DNA of 35,956 bases from Candidatus Aquidulcis sp. (GTDB lineage: Bacteria; Chloroflexota; Anaerolineae; Anaerolineales; UBA4823), in contig DYIZ01000058.1 of NCBI GenBank assembly GCA_020723385.1, positions 1 through 35,956 of the forward strand, written 5' to 3'. The translations under genes and the position numbers were made by a program. The notes beneath the pieces were generated by a model. The model saw only the letters and a list, made by a program, of their open reading frames with translations, did not search any database and was not told where the DNA came from. Each line of letters begins with the position of its first letter. Position 1 is the first letter of the stretch. Below, piece by piece: positions 12,522 through 21,244 of this stretch.

Positions 12522-15500
12522 ATGAAACGACCCCCTCACCTCTTCAACATCTGCGCCATCATCATCCTGCTGGTAGTTGCGCTGGGCGTGAGCAGCCCGG
12601 CGGCGGCCTCCCCCGACAGCGGGATGGTTACCGGAAACGTCACCTCGCCCGGCGGATACCCGCTCCCGGCGGGCACGCTCGTCCGCCTGTTCGATCCCAC
12701 CGGCGAGATAGTGCGCGGCACAGCAATTCCAAATCTCGATACCGGCGCGTTCAGCCTTGGCCCGCTTCACAATGGGATGTACGTGCTCAAAGCCGTCCCG
12801 CCCGAGATCAGCGGCTACACCCAATCGCTGCCCGCCGCCGTCTCGGTGGTCAACACCAACGTGGATGTCGGCAGCGTGGCGCTGACCACGCCGCAGTTCA
12901 CCGGGACGGTGTTCGCCCCGGATGGCATCACCCCCTCCCCGGCGGAGGTTTTCGTCCACCTGGGGGATGGGCGCATCCTTCAGCACATTGACGCCCCCGC
13001 CGGCCTGTTCGCCGTGGGCGGGCTGCCCCTCGGCGGGTACTGGCTGCAAGCCTACCCGGCCAGCGACGATCCCTTCTGGAAATCCGAGCGCCTCGATGTG
13101 ACCATCGCCGACCCCGGCATCGTGCAGCCCATCACGCTCACCCTGCGCGCCGCCGACCTGTGGGGCACGGTGACCGACAGCGAGGGCGCGCCCGTCGCGT
13201 GGGCCACCGTCTTCGCCGTCAACGGCGGCAATTACAAGAGCGATTTCAGCAGCGCCAGCGGATTTTGGGCGATTGGCGGGCTGGAACCCGGCGATTATCT
13301 GCTCACGGCGCGCCCGCCCTGGCTGCAATCCGGCCTGCTCCCGCCCGATATTATCACCGTCACCATCCCCACCGCCTCCAGCCCCTTTGACCTGGTTTTC
13401 AACATCCCGCCGAAGATCGTCTCCGGCGCGGTAACGACCAACACCGGCCTGCCCGTCGAAAACGCCCAAATCCTGGCGCACCGCATGAACCGCATCGGCT
13501 TTGCCGAGACGCTCACCGCCGCCGATGGGACGTACACGCTGACCCTGACCTCCGGGCTGTGGGCGCTCACCGTCAAACCCATCACCGGCACGCTGCCCGC
13601 CGACTGGGTCTACCCGCAGCCGCCGCAGCTCGTCTACTTCCAGCCCAACAACCAGCCCGAAGCCCGCACGCAGGATTTCACCGTCGTTCTGGCCGACGCC
13701 ACGGTGAGCGGCGCGGTGCTGCTGCCCGATGGCGTCACTCCGCCCGCCTTCACCGTCACCGTCTCGCTGCACAGCGACGAGGGCGTGGGGCGCAGTGTGG
13801 ATATCGCCCCCGATGGCTCATTCGACCTGACCCTGCCCAACGGCGATTACAAAGTAACCGTCTTTCCTCACGATGAAGGCTACGTTGGCCCGGCGGTGGA
13901 ACCGATCAACCTGCCTGTGAACGGGATTGTGGACTTGGGGACGCTGACCCTGCTGGCGCGTGATGCTGCCATCACCGGAACCGTGACTGCCGAGGGCGGC
14001 GCGGGGCTGGAGGGGATTCCCCTTCTCGCCTGGCGGCCCGGCGTCCCGGGGGGCTTGCGCGCCCTCTCTGGACCGGAGGGGGCCTACGTTCTCGCAGTGT
14101 CCGCTGGCGAATGGCACATCCAGCCCGCCCCCGCCGCCGACCAGCCCTATCTCTACACCGGCGCGGGCGCAGATGTAACCCTGGCGGCGGGCGGCGTCAT
14201 CTCGGATGTCAACTTCAGCCTGCTGCCCGCCGACGCCGCCATCAACGGCGTGCTGGTCACCGAAGCTGGCCTGCCAGCCGCCGACGCTGAAGGCTGGGGC
14301 GCGGCGAGCAACGTGACCGATCCGGCCATTCACAACGGCGCGCCCATCCAAAACGGCGTGTTCTCCATCCTCGTCCCGGCCGGCGATTATCACGTGGCTG
14401 CCATCCTGCCCGCTGGCAGCCACTACACCTCTGCCGCCGAGCAATTGGTGAGCGTCGCTTCGGGTGAGACCGTCACCATCACCATGACCGTGCAGGTGAA
14501 AGACGCGGCCATCCGCGGCGCGCTGTGGGACCCGCGTAACGAAGATGTGGTGGAAGGCGTGGCGGGCCTGGTCACGGCGTGGACGCCCGGCAACTGGGTG
14601 GCTGCGCCCATCGAGACCGGCAACGGCACATACAGGCTGGATATCGCCGCCGGGCTGTGGCAGTTGAACTACCGCATTGACCCCGACGCCGGTTACGCCA
14701 AGCTGCTCGGGCCGCGCAACGTCCCCGTCGCTTCGGGTGACACGGCCTACCTCGCCCTGCCCATCGTCCCGAAAGATGCCGCTATCAGCGGGACGGTCTA
14801 CGCCCCCGATGGCAGCCCGCTGCCCGGCGCGACGGTGCTGGCGAAGGCCGTGGATGGCCCGGCGTTCAACCTGTGGCTGCAAACCCGCACGGATGAGAAC
14901 GGCGCATTCACGCTGGCCGTCCCCTACGGGCGTTTCCGTCTCGGCGCGGCCGGCGGCGACTCGGCGTGGGTCAACCCGGTCGAAAAGCTGGTCGAAGTCC
15001 TGCCCGGCCAGACTTCCTCCGGCCACGCGCTGCATTTCCAACTGCCCGACGCCACGTTGAGCGGCACGCTCACCGTGAGCAACACGGTTACGGCTGGCGA
15101 GGCGCTGGTGTGGGCCTGGTCGGATGAGGGCGGCTTCACCCGCGGGCGTTTCCCGGTCTCGCTGGATGGCGGCAATGCCAGCGGCCCGTACAGCCTGGAT
15201 GTGATCTCGAACACCACCTGGCACATGGGAGCAGCCTTCGAGACCGAGAGCGAGTATTGGCTGGGTCAGGCCGTAATCCCGATGGGGAGCAGCAGCGCCG
15301 TGCAGGACATCACCCTCGTCGGGCCGTTCCCTAAACCGGCCCCAGTGGTAGTCACCTTCGACGCCGCCGACCCGCAGACAATCACGCTGGCCGACGGGAC
15401 GAGTATCTACATCCCCGGGGGGGCTATGCCCGCTACCGGATTGGTCACGCTGCGTATCGTGCCCATCGCCGAGATGCCCCGCCAGGCGCACGCCAACGTG

Positions 15501-15803
15501 CTGCGTTACGGCTACGCCTTCCTGGCGACCGACGCCAGCGGCCAGCCCATCGAGGATCACTTCAACCAGGAAGTGGTCATCACCTTCGGTTACACCGACG
15601 CCGAGCTGCAGGCGCTGCACATCTACGAGCCGTGGCTGAAACCGGCCTATTACTCCACCACCACCGAGCGGTGGGAGATGCCCGAGAGCTTCGTGGTGGA
15701 CATGGCCGCCAACCAGGTCATCCTGCAAATTGACCACTTCACCGATTTCGCCCTGACCGGCAGCATTGGGTACGCGGTGTACCTGCCGGTGGCAGCGAAA
15801 TAG
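12522..15803 (+). CDS. Large secreted carboxypeptidase-regulatory-like repeat protein
   Basis: A 1093-residue exported protein. A signal peptide (basic start, hydrophobic IIILLVVALGV, likely cleavage after PAAA near 29) is followed by roughly nine to ten beta-sandwich modules of about 90 residues with the recurring pattern DAxIxGTV...DG.PL.GA and G.Y.L...G.Y, characteristic of CarboxypepD_reg/SpaA-like folds. The last about 150 residues, with IPGGAMPATG, resemble the ZU5-type domain often found near the end of such proteins. It ends GYAVYLPVAAK, a tail resembling that of the protein at 32815. No catalytic motif is seen, so a structural or adhesive surface role is likely. The ribosome site AAGGAG lies eight bases before ATG. 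Confidence 0.82.
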   Translation: MKRPPHLFNICAIIILLVVALGVSSPAAASPDSGMVTGNVTSPGGYPLPAGTLVRLFDPTGEIVRGTAIPNLDTGAFSLGPLHNGMYVLKAVPPEISGYTQSLPAAVSVVNTNVDVGSVALTTPQFTGTVFAPDGITPSPAEVFVHLGDGRILQHIDAPAGLFAVGGLPLGGYWLQAYPASDDPFWKSERLDVTIADPGIVQPITLTLRAADLWGTVTDSEGAPVAWATVFAVNGGNYKSDFSSASGFWAIGGLEPGDYLLTARPPWLQSGLLPPDIITVTIPTASSPFDLVFNIPPKIVSGAVTTNTGLPVENAQILAHRMNRIGFAETLTAADGTYTLTLTSGLWALTVKPITGTLPADWVYPQPPQLVYFQPNNQPEARTQDFTVVLADATVSGAVLLPDGVTPPAFTVTVSLHSDEGVGRSVDIAPDGSFDLTLPNGDYKVTVFPHDEGYVGPAVEPINLPVNGIVDLGTLTLLARDAAITGTVTAEGGAGLEGIPLLAWRPGVPGGLRALSGPEGAYVLAVSAGEWHIQPAPAADQPYLYTGAGADVTLAAGGVISDVNFSLLPADAAINGVLVTEAGLPAADAEGWGAASNVTDPAIHNGAPIQNGVFSILVPAGDYHVAAILPAGSHYTSAAEQLVSVASGETVTITMTVQVKDAAIRGALWDPRNEDVVEGVAGLVTAWTPGNWVAAPIETGNGTYRLDIAAGLWQLNYRIDPDAGYAKLLGPRNVPVASGDTAYLALPIVPKDAAISGTVYAPDGSPLPGATVLAKAVDGPAFNLWLQTRTDENGAFTLAVPYGRFRLGAAGGDSAWVNPVEKLVEVLPGQTSSGHALHFQLPDATLSGTLTVSNTVTAGEALVWAWSDEGGFTRGRFPVSLDGGNASGPYSLDVISNTTWHMGAAFETESEYWLGQAVIPMGSSSAVQDITLVGPFPKPAPVVVTFDAADPQTITLADGTSIYIPGGAMPATGLVTLRIVPIAEMPRQAHANVLRYGYAFLATDASGQPIEDHFNQEVVITFGYTDAELQALHIYEPWLKPAYYSTTTERWEMPESFVVDMAANQVILQIDHFTDFALTGSIGYAVYLPVAAK

Positions 15804-15833
15804 AGACTGCGGCTTGCCCTCATCCCCCAGCCC

Positions 15834-15894
15834 CTTCTCCCAATACTGGGAGAAGTGGAGCAAAAACCCCTCTCCCGGAATCGGGAGAGGGGTT
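15834..15894. terminator. Double hairpin between convergent genes (CCCCTCTCCC family)
   Basis: CTTCTCCCA/TGGGAGAAG (15834-15855) is followed by AACCCCTCTCCCG/CGGGAGAGGGGTT (15865-15894, 13-bp perfect stem, loop GAAT). It fills the gap between convergent genes and is a plausible two-way terminator. The sequence also belongs to a repeat type dispersed in many bacterial genomes. Confidence 0.6.
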
Positions 15895-15906
15895 GGGGTG
15901 AGGGAA

Positions 15907-17331
15907 TTACGGCATCACCAGCCAGCTCGACTCGTTTTTAGGAAGCCACTGATACAGCATCGCAAAAGATTGAGGGTCGAAAGCTGACAGCTCAGAAAAT
16001 GGATTTCCATTTCGGTATGCGGTGGACAGCAAAATCGGCCTCCCGTTCAGACGATGGGAAAGGATGAGATTGTACCCGGCGACGCGGGCTACCAGCTTCA
16101 GCTCAGCAGCCGAGACGATCTCGGTCTCGAAGGAGTCGTAGGAACCGCGGAGATAAAGCGTCGCGCCATCCGGGGAAATGCCAATCTCGACGGCCTGGGT
16201 ATCGTAGCGGGCCAGCTCGGTTCCGTCGAAAGTATCCAGCACGCTCAGGCCGAGCGGCGTTGTGACAGTGTCCCACTGGCCGTTGTTGGAATTCTCTGTC
16301 GAAACGACGTTCGTCCCCACCACGTAAAGCCTGCGCCCATCGGGAGAAATGACCGCGTTTCTGGTGGTTCCGTCCGGGGTCTTGGCCTGGGCTGCCTCTG
16401 CGCCGAGGGCCATCAACCGGTCGAGCCAGCTCATCGCCGGGTGAATATCAACCGTGCTTGCCGTCTGATTGGTGAAATCCACCGTCGTCAGCCGATCCTC
16501 GTCGGCGTGGACGATGTACAGGGTATCGCTCTCGGGGGCAAAGATCGCCGCCGGGCGCAGCCAGCGGCCCTCGCCCGGCCCTGGCACGGCGCTGGCATCT
16601 TCGTTGGGCATAAATCCTTCCCGGACGCCGGTCAAAATCTGCTGCCAGCTTGCCTGCAAACCGGGGATTGTAAGCAAAGCGACCTGGGATGGCGGTAGCG
16701 GCTCGTTGCTGAAATCCCCGGCAGGTGAGCCAAAGGTCATCAATGCCTGCCCGTCACGGGTGAAAGCGATCTGCGTGGGGAGAAAATCCAGCTCGACCCG
16801 GCCGATCTCGGCGCGTTGGGCAACATCCACCAAAACGACGAAACCCCGGCTATGGTTCTTCTGGTATTGTCCGGCGGTGATGGCGAGCAGGCTGCCATCG
16901 GCGCTGAAGGCCGTGCGGGTATTCCACTGCTCGATTGAAACAGTGGTCGTTACGGCCTGCCAGGCTCGCAGGTCAATCAATTGCAGCACGCCGCCCATCG
17001 GGGAGCTGCTGTGCGGGAAAATGATCGCGGCGAGCGTGTCCTGGTCAGGCGAGGCGTGGGAGAAGCCGAAAGCGTAATTACCGCCCAGGCTGATCGGCGG
17101 GGAACCGGGAATATCTGCGCCCGTCGAAGGATCAACCAGGTGCAGGGTTGACCCGCCTTTTTCCATCCACTCGGTGACAAGCGCGCCATCCTCGCGGGCA
17201 GCGGTCGAGACCCGAGGGGAGGCAGTGGCCGTAGGCAACACGGCAGCCTGCCCGGACGAGCCGCAAGCCGTCAAAACCAGGCTGGCGGCGGTGATGATGA
17301 GCCTAACGAATTTACTTTTCAGGGTAGACAT
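15907..17331 (-). CDS. Beta-propeller lipoprotein downstream of the sigma/anti-sigma pair
   Basis: A 474-residue predicted lipoprotein: MSTLKSKFVRLIITAASLVLTACG is a signal peptide with lipobox LTAC. The mature part has repeated propeller-like strands (AFSADGSLLAI, AFTRDGQALM, VISPDGRRLYVVG, GISPDGATLYLRG), as in YVTN/WD-like seven-blade proteins, with no enzyme motif. The start is ATG at 17331 with AGGAGAG six bases before it; a longer frame upstream has no signal peptide. It follows the anti-sigma gene by 129 bp with a strong hairpin between, so it may be transcribed separately or after read-through. A sensing or binding role at the envelope is inferred. Confidence 0.8.
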   Translation of the reverse strand: MSTLKSKFVRLIITAASLVLTACGSSGQAAVLPTATASPRVSTAAREDGALVTEWMEKGGSTLHLVDPSTGADIPGSPPISLGGNYAFGFSHASPDQDTLAAIIFPHSSSPMGGVLQLIDLRAWQAVTTTVSIEQWNTRTAFSADGSLLAITAGQYQKNHSRGFVVLVDVAQRAEIGRVELDFLPTQIAFTRDGQALMTFGSPAGDFSNEPLPPSQVALLTIPGLQASWQQILTGVREGFMPNEDASAVPGPGEGRWLRPAAIFAPESDTLYIVHADEDRLTTVDFTNQTASTVDIHPAMSWLDRLMALGAEAAQAKTPDGTTRNAVISPDGRRLYVVGTNVVSTENSNNGQWDTVTTPLGLSVLDTFDGTELARYDTQAVEIGISPDGATLYLRGSYDSFETEIVSAAELKLVARVAGYNLILSHRLNGRPILLSTAYRNGNPFSELSAFDPQSFAMLYQWLPKNESSWLVMP

Positions 17332-17400
17332 CGCGAACTCTCCTTTATGGATGTATTTTGTCATAATACACCGCTCACCTCCCGGAGGTTCCATGATGAG

Positions 17401-17453
17401 CCGAAAATTTGATGATGGCGTGCGCTTCGCACACGCCATCATCAAATTTTCGG
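17401..17453 (-). terminator. 22-bp perfect stem-loop downstream of the anti-sigma gene
   Basis: Arms 17401-17422 and 17432-17453 are perfect reverse complements (starting CCGAAAATTTGATGATGG), with a 9-nt loop CGCTTCGCA. It begins 7 bp past the anti-sigma stop. The T-run lies inside the stem rather than after it, so it is an unusual terminator, or an mRNA-stabilising or repeat element. Confidence 0.7.
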
Positions 17454-17460
17454 ATACAAA

Positions 17461-18231
17461 TTACTTTAAGGACTCGGCGATTTTTACCGCCTCGGCCAGC
17501 GGCAGATCGGACTCCAACCGGTAAGTCAGCTCACCGTCGAGCCAGATGAGCGTGTTGCCGCTCACCAACTGGCGGTCATCGTAATCCCCGCTGCGAAGCT
17601 TGATCAGATACGGCCCCTCGGCCCAAATGGCGGGCTGTCCATTGACGGTGGTCTCCTCGATCACTTTTGGCTCGAACTTTATGAGGGTGATCGAGCCGGG
17701 GGTGATGATGTGCAAACTGAGATACACCCGATCCGGCTGGCCGGGATCGAGCCAAACCAGCACCAGCATCTGCCCATCGCCGGTTTGCAGGAAAACATGA
17801 TCGGGCTGCCCCAGGCCAGCGGGATAATCCGGGAGACGAATGGGGAAGGATGCCCGGAGGCGGGCGTCTTCCAGTGTAGTCTCTCCAGCCAGATCGAGCA
17901 GCGAGGGCAGCAAGGTTGGCTGCGGTGATGGCTGCAGTGATGGCTGCAGTGATGGCTGCGTGGGCGCGATTTGGAAGATACGAACCACGCCAATTTGGAT
18001 AAATTCGACGATCTGCGCACGCACGCCGGGAATTGCCAGCGCGCCCGCCAGGATGAGAGTGAGGATCACAGCGGCCCATGCCAGCCGCAAAGGGCGGGTT
18101 ATCTTACGGGCTTGCCTTCCGACCAACCGCTGGCGGACGGCGAGACTCACATCCGGCGCTGGCGGATAGTCGAATGAGTGAGCCAGGGCGCGCAATTTAT
18201 CTTCCCAGGAATCAAAGTGTTGGGTATTCAT
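17461..18231 (-). CDS. Membrane anti-sigma factor-like protein
   Basis: A 256-residue single-pass membrane protein that probably holds the ECF sigma factor inactive. The cytoplasmic N-terminus (about 45 residues) has FDYPPAPDVSLAVRQRL, a Y-P-P-x-P-D motif I associate with proteins encoded next to ECF sigma factors; no Cys/His zinc motif is present. A membrane helix (AWAAVILTLILAGALAIP) is followed by a Pro/Gln linker made by a 12-bp tandem repeat and an extracytoplasmic domain of about 130 residues with ETTVNGQPAIWAEG, resembling DUF4367-type sensors. Its ATG overlaps the sigma stop (ATGA), so the two are translationally coupled. Confidence 0.75.
   Translation of the reverse strand: MNTQHFDSWEDKLRALAHSFDYPPAPDVSLAVRQRLVGRQARKITRPLRLAWAAVILTLILAGALAIPGVRAQIVEFIQIGVVRIFQIAPTQPSLQPSLQPSPQPTLLPSLLDLAGETTLEDARLRASFPIRLPDYPAGLGQPDHVFLQTGDGQMLVLVWLDPGQPDRVYLSLHIITPGSITLIKFEPKVIEETTVNGQPAIWAEGPYLIKLRSGDYDDRQLVSGNTLIWLDGELTYRLESDLPLAEAVKIAESLK
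17918..17961. repeat. 12-bp tandem repeat in the anti-sigma linker
   Basis: GGCTGCGGTGAT is followed by two GGCTGCAGTGAT copies and a partial one. It encodes the QPSL repeats just outside the membrane helix, so the linker length could vary by slippage. Confidence 0.85.
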
Positions 18232-18800
18232 ACGGTTTTATCTTCCCATAAAGATGGATAGCCATTGGCAATGACTGCCCGCAAGCGCTCCAAAGCGCGG
18301 TGCAGACGGGATTTCACCGTGCCGGGCGCCACTCCCAGGGCAGCAGCCATTTCTGCTTCCGGCATATCCAGGAAATAGCGCAGGTAAATGATCTCCTGAT
18401 CGGCCGGTTTCATTTGCCGGACGGCCTGCCACAGCATTTGGGCATCATCTCGATTCGGCCAATTGCCATTTCTGGCAGAAGCAGCGACCGCCTGGGGTTC
18501 AGCCAAAATGAGGCGTTTGAGCGAAGCGATGTACCGGCCAATGGCGCGGCGCTGATTGCGGGCGAGATTAGCAGCGATCCGCAGCAGCCAGGGGCGCAAA
18601 GGCCGCCCGGTATCGAAGCGCCCAAGGGCGTGATAGGCGCGGATAAAGGTTTCCTGGGCGACGTCTTCAGCGTCGTCGGGATCGCCCAGGAGCAGGTAAG
18701 CCAGGCTAAAGACAGCCTGTTGATGGGTGAGCACCAAGGTTTCCCAGGCGCCCACATCGCCCTGTTGGGCCAGTAAAATCTGTTCGGCTTCGATCACCAT
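18228..18800 (-). CDS. ECF RNA polymerase sigma factor
   Basis: A 190-residue extracytoplasmic-function sigma factor. Region 2 is clear (GDPDDAEDVAQETFIRAYHALGRFD, then RPWLLRIAANLARN), and region 4 ends with the helix-turn-helix YFLDMPEAEMAAALGVAPGTVKSRLHRALERLR. Region 3 is lacking, as expected for ECF factors. The start is ATG at 18800, where AAGGTG lies eight bases upstream; an earlier in-frame ATG at 18848 would add 16 residues without a ribosome site. It is the first gene of a coupled pair with the anti-sigma and diverges from a histidine kinase. Confidence 0.92.
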   Translation of the reverse strand: MVIEAEQILLAQQGDVGAWETLVLTHQQAVFSLAYLLLGDPDDAEDVAQETFIRAYHALGRFDTGRPLRPWLLRIAANLARNQRRAIGRYIASLKRLILAEPQAVAASARNGNWPNRDDAQMLWQAVRQMKPADQEIIYLRYFLDMPEAEMAAALGVAPGTVKSRLHRALERLRAVIANGYPSLWEDKTV

Positions 18801-18864
18801 AATAAATACACCTTTGGGGTGCTTTTGGTTGCATACAATGCTTTCCATCCGCCGCTTTTTTTGT

Positions 18865-18870
18865 TATGAT
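18865..18870 (+). promoter_or_regulatory. -10-like TATGAT six bases before the kinase ATG
   Basis: TATGAT ends 6 nt before ATG at 18877. The intervening AGGGGC could be a weak ribosome site, but the distance also fits a leaderless transcript. Confidence 0.45.
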
Positions 18871-18876
18871 AGGGGC

Positions 18877-20265
18877 ATGTTTGCGCCATACAGCGCCGAA
18901 ATCACAGACCCCCTTGTCCTGGCCGGGCTGGCTGCCCTGGCCGGGCTTTTGTTGGGCGCCGCTCTTGGGGCGCTCGTCTATCGCTCAATTGGAGCGCTCC
19001 GCCAGCGGCAGGCGCTCCAGGCGGCGCGGAGAGAAGCCGAACGCGCCAGTCACGCCGAGCGCGAGCGGCTGCGCTCTGTTTATAACCTGATCGCCGCGCT
19101 GACTGCCACGTTGAGTTATCAGCGTGTGCTCGACAACGCACTCGATCTCAGCGCCAACGCCCTCGGCACCTCCACCGAGCCGTCCGACCGGCTGGTGAGC
19201 GCAGTGCTGCTCTTCTCGAAAAGCGACGAGCAGCGCACAGAGTTGAGCGTCGGCTCGGCGAGACGCTTTACCCCCGCCGATATGCGCATCCTCCTGCCCG
19301 GCAACGACGGCGCGATCCGTCGGGTTATCGAGGAAGGCCAGGGGGTGCTCACCAAAACCGTGGCTCAAGACCCGGAGCTGGGCCGCATCGTCGCACTGAG
19401 AGCGTGCAATTCCGCCTACTGCGTCCCCCTGCGGGCCGGGTTGGATACCTACGGGATGCTGCTTTACGCCCATCCCAACGCCGAGTATTTTTCGCCGGCG
19501 CGCCGTGAAATCCTGGACATCATCGCCCACCAGGCCGTCATCGCCATCACCAACGCAAAACTGTACGATGACCTGGCGCAAGAAAAAGAACGCATGATGG
19601 AAATCCAGGAGGAAGCCCGAAAGAAATTGGCGCGCGACCTGCACGATGGCCCGACTCAATCGGTGGCGGCCATCGCCATGCGGGTAAATTTTGCCCGCCG
19701 GTTGATGGAGCGCGATGTAAAAGCCACCGCCGAAGAGCTTTTCAAGATCGAAGACCTGGCGCGCCGCACCACCAAAGAAATTCGTCACATGCTGTTCACG
19801 CTGCGCCCGCTGGTGTTGGAATCCCAGGGGCTGGTGGCCGCTCTCGAAGCGATGGCCGAAAAGATGCATGACACCTACAATCAAAACGTCATCATCACCG
19901 CCGACGACGACCTGGTTCCCAAGCTGGAAATGGGCAAACAGGCGATCATATTCTACATCGCCGAGGAAGCTGTCAATAATGCCCGCAAGCATGCCCAGGC
20001 CGCCCACATTTGGGTGCGGTTGAAATCGCTGGAAACAGATGTGGTTTTGGTGGAGGTCGAAGATGACGGTGTGGGCTTCAATGTAGGCAAAGTGGACGCT
20101 GGCTACGATCAGCGCGGCAGCCTGGGCATGGTCAATATGCGTGAGCGCGCCGAGCTGGTCAACGGGATTTTACACATCGACTCAGCAGAGGGGAAAGGAA
20201 CGCGCATCCAGGTGGTGATCCCCCTCTCCGAGGAAGCCTCCGACCGCCTCCGCCGGGGGATGTGA
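18877..20265 (+). CDS. NarL-type sensor histidine kinase with GAF domain
   Basis: A 462-residue sensor kinase. One N-terminal membrane helix (LVLAGLAALAGLLLGAALGALVY) leads to a coiled coil, a GAF-like domain (about 75-235) containing CNSAYCVPLRAG, then the HisKA_3 dimerisation motif ARDLHDGPTQS with phospho-accepting His near 255, and an HATPase_c domain with N-box EEAVNNARKHA, G1 DDGVGFN and G2 SLGMVNMRERAEL. Such kinases normally phosphorylate a LuxR-type response regulator; none is encoded nearby, so it is an orphan here. The start is ATG at 18877; the open frame reaches further upstream but across the divergent promoter region. It overlaps the next gene by four bases. Confidence 0.9.
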   Translation: MFAPYSAEITDPLVLAGLAALAGLLLGAALGALVYRSIGALRQRQALQAARREAERASHAERERLRSVYNLIAALTATLSYQRVLDNALDLSANALGTSTEPSDRLVSAVLLFSKSDEQRTELSVGSARRFTPADMRILLPGNDGAIRRVIEEGQGVLTKTVAQDPELGRIVALRACNSAYCVPLRAGLDTYGMLLYAHPNAEYFSPARREILDIIAHQAVIAITNAKLYDDLAQEKERMMEIQEEARKKLARDLHDGPTQSVAAIAMRVNFARRLMERDVKATAEELFKIEDLARRTTKEIRHMLFTLRPLVLESQGLVAALEAMAEKMHDTYNQNVIITADDDLVPKLEMGKQAIIFYIAEEAVNNARKHAQAAHIWVRLKSLETDVVLVEVEDDGVGFNVGKVDAGYDQRGSLGMVNMRERAELVNGILHIDSAEGKGTRIQVVIPLSEEASDRLRRGM

Positions 20266-21056
20266 AGCCCAAGATGCCCTGCGCCGCCGGAATTTACTAC
20301 TACGCCTTCGAAGGGGGAGTGATCGAAACTCCCCCGATTGTTTTAATTCACGGGGCTGGCGGCAATCATCTCTATTGGCCCCCTGAAATCCGCCGCTTAA
20401 CCGGTAACCGCGTCTATGCGGTGGACTTGCCAGGTCATGGTAAATCCGAGGGATACGGGCTGCAATCCATTGCCGGCTACGCCGGTAAACTGGCGGCGTG
20501 GCTGTCTGCCATGGGTTTGCACGCAGCCGTCTTCGTGGGTCATTCCATGGGCGGCGCGATTGCCCTGGCGCTGGCAAGCGATTATCCTGAGCACGTGGCT
20601 GGATTGGGGTTGGTGTCATCCAGCGCACGGCTAAACGTGGGGGCAGACATCCTCGAAAACGCCGCTCACGCTGCCACGCTGCACAAAGCCGTCGAAGCGC
20701 TGGCAGCTCATTCCTTCAGCCCGGCGACAGAATCCAGGCTCGTCGAGCTGGCTACGATGCGGATGGGAGAGATTCGCCCGAGTGTGCTGCACGGCGATCT
20801 CACCGCCTGCACACAGTTCGACGCGACCCAGCAACTGGCAGCGATCCGCGCCCCGGCATTGGTGGTGTGCGGCGCGGACGACCGAATGACTCCGGTGCGC
20901 TCTTCACAATTCCTCGCCGATTCTATTCGGTCTGCCCGGTTGGTTGTCGTCCCTCGAGCGGGGCACATGGTCATGCTGGAACAACCTCAAGCCGTGGCCG
21001 CCGAGTTGGGGAAATTTGTTTCCAGTCTTACCTATCACCCGGGGGAAAGCGGTTGA
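20262..21056 (+). CDS. Alpha/beta-fold hydrolase
   Basis: A 264-residue soluble alpha/beta hydrolase. The oxyanion motif HGAGGNH (H30), the nucleophile elbow GHSMGG (S95), an acid in GADDRMTP (D207) and H235 in RAGHMV form the expected triad, with a helical cap between about 120 and 190. The substrate is unknown; esterase, lactonase or C-C hydrolase are all possible. The GTG at 20262 overlaps the kinase stop (GTGA); an in-frame ATG at 20274 is an alternative. Coupling to a kinase gene suggests shared regulation. Confidence 0.85.
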   Translation: MKPKMPCAAGIYYYAFEGGVIETPPIVLIHGAGGNHLYWPPEIRRLTGNRVYAVDLPGHGKSEGYGLQSIAGYAGKLAAWLSAMGLHAAVFVGHSMGGAIALALASDYPEHVAGLGLVSSSARLNVGADILENAAHAATLHKAVEALAAHSFSPATESRLVELATMRMGEIRPSVLHGDLTACTQFDATQQLAAIRAPALVVCGADDRMTPVRSSQFLADSIRSARLVVVPRAGHMVMLEQPQAVAAELGKFVSSLTYHPGESG

Positions 21057-21135
21057 CCGTTTGTGGTTCTCAGCAGCTAATAACCTCACAATTCTTATAG
21101 TAATGGTAAAATTCAAACGGCCTTTCGGGCCATCA

Positions 21136-21170
21136 TTCGTGCGATTCGAAAATTCGTGACATTCGTGATA
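21136..21170. repeat. ATTCGTGNN tandem tract
   Basis: ATTCGTGCG, ATTCGAAA, ATTCGTGAC and ATTCGTGAT units lie upstream of sdhC. They resemble the CACGAA-type family at 6067-6143. The rest of 21057-21244 shows no clear promoter. Confidence 0.5.
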
Positions 21171-21244
21171 AAAAATTCCGCTTGCGACAAGGGAACCGTC
21201 AGGCAATATGGATTAGATCTTAATCGTCTGTGTCAGGAGGTGCT

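Noticed and set aside
13818-15863. Long open frame on the minus strand opposite the large secreted protein
   Set aside because: It mirrors a GC-rich gene with clear signal peptide, ribosome site and repeated domains; its own protein is Gly/Arg/Gln-rich without domains.
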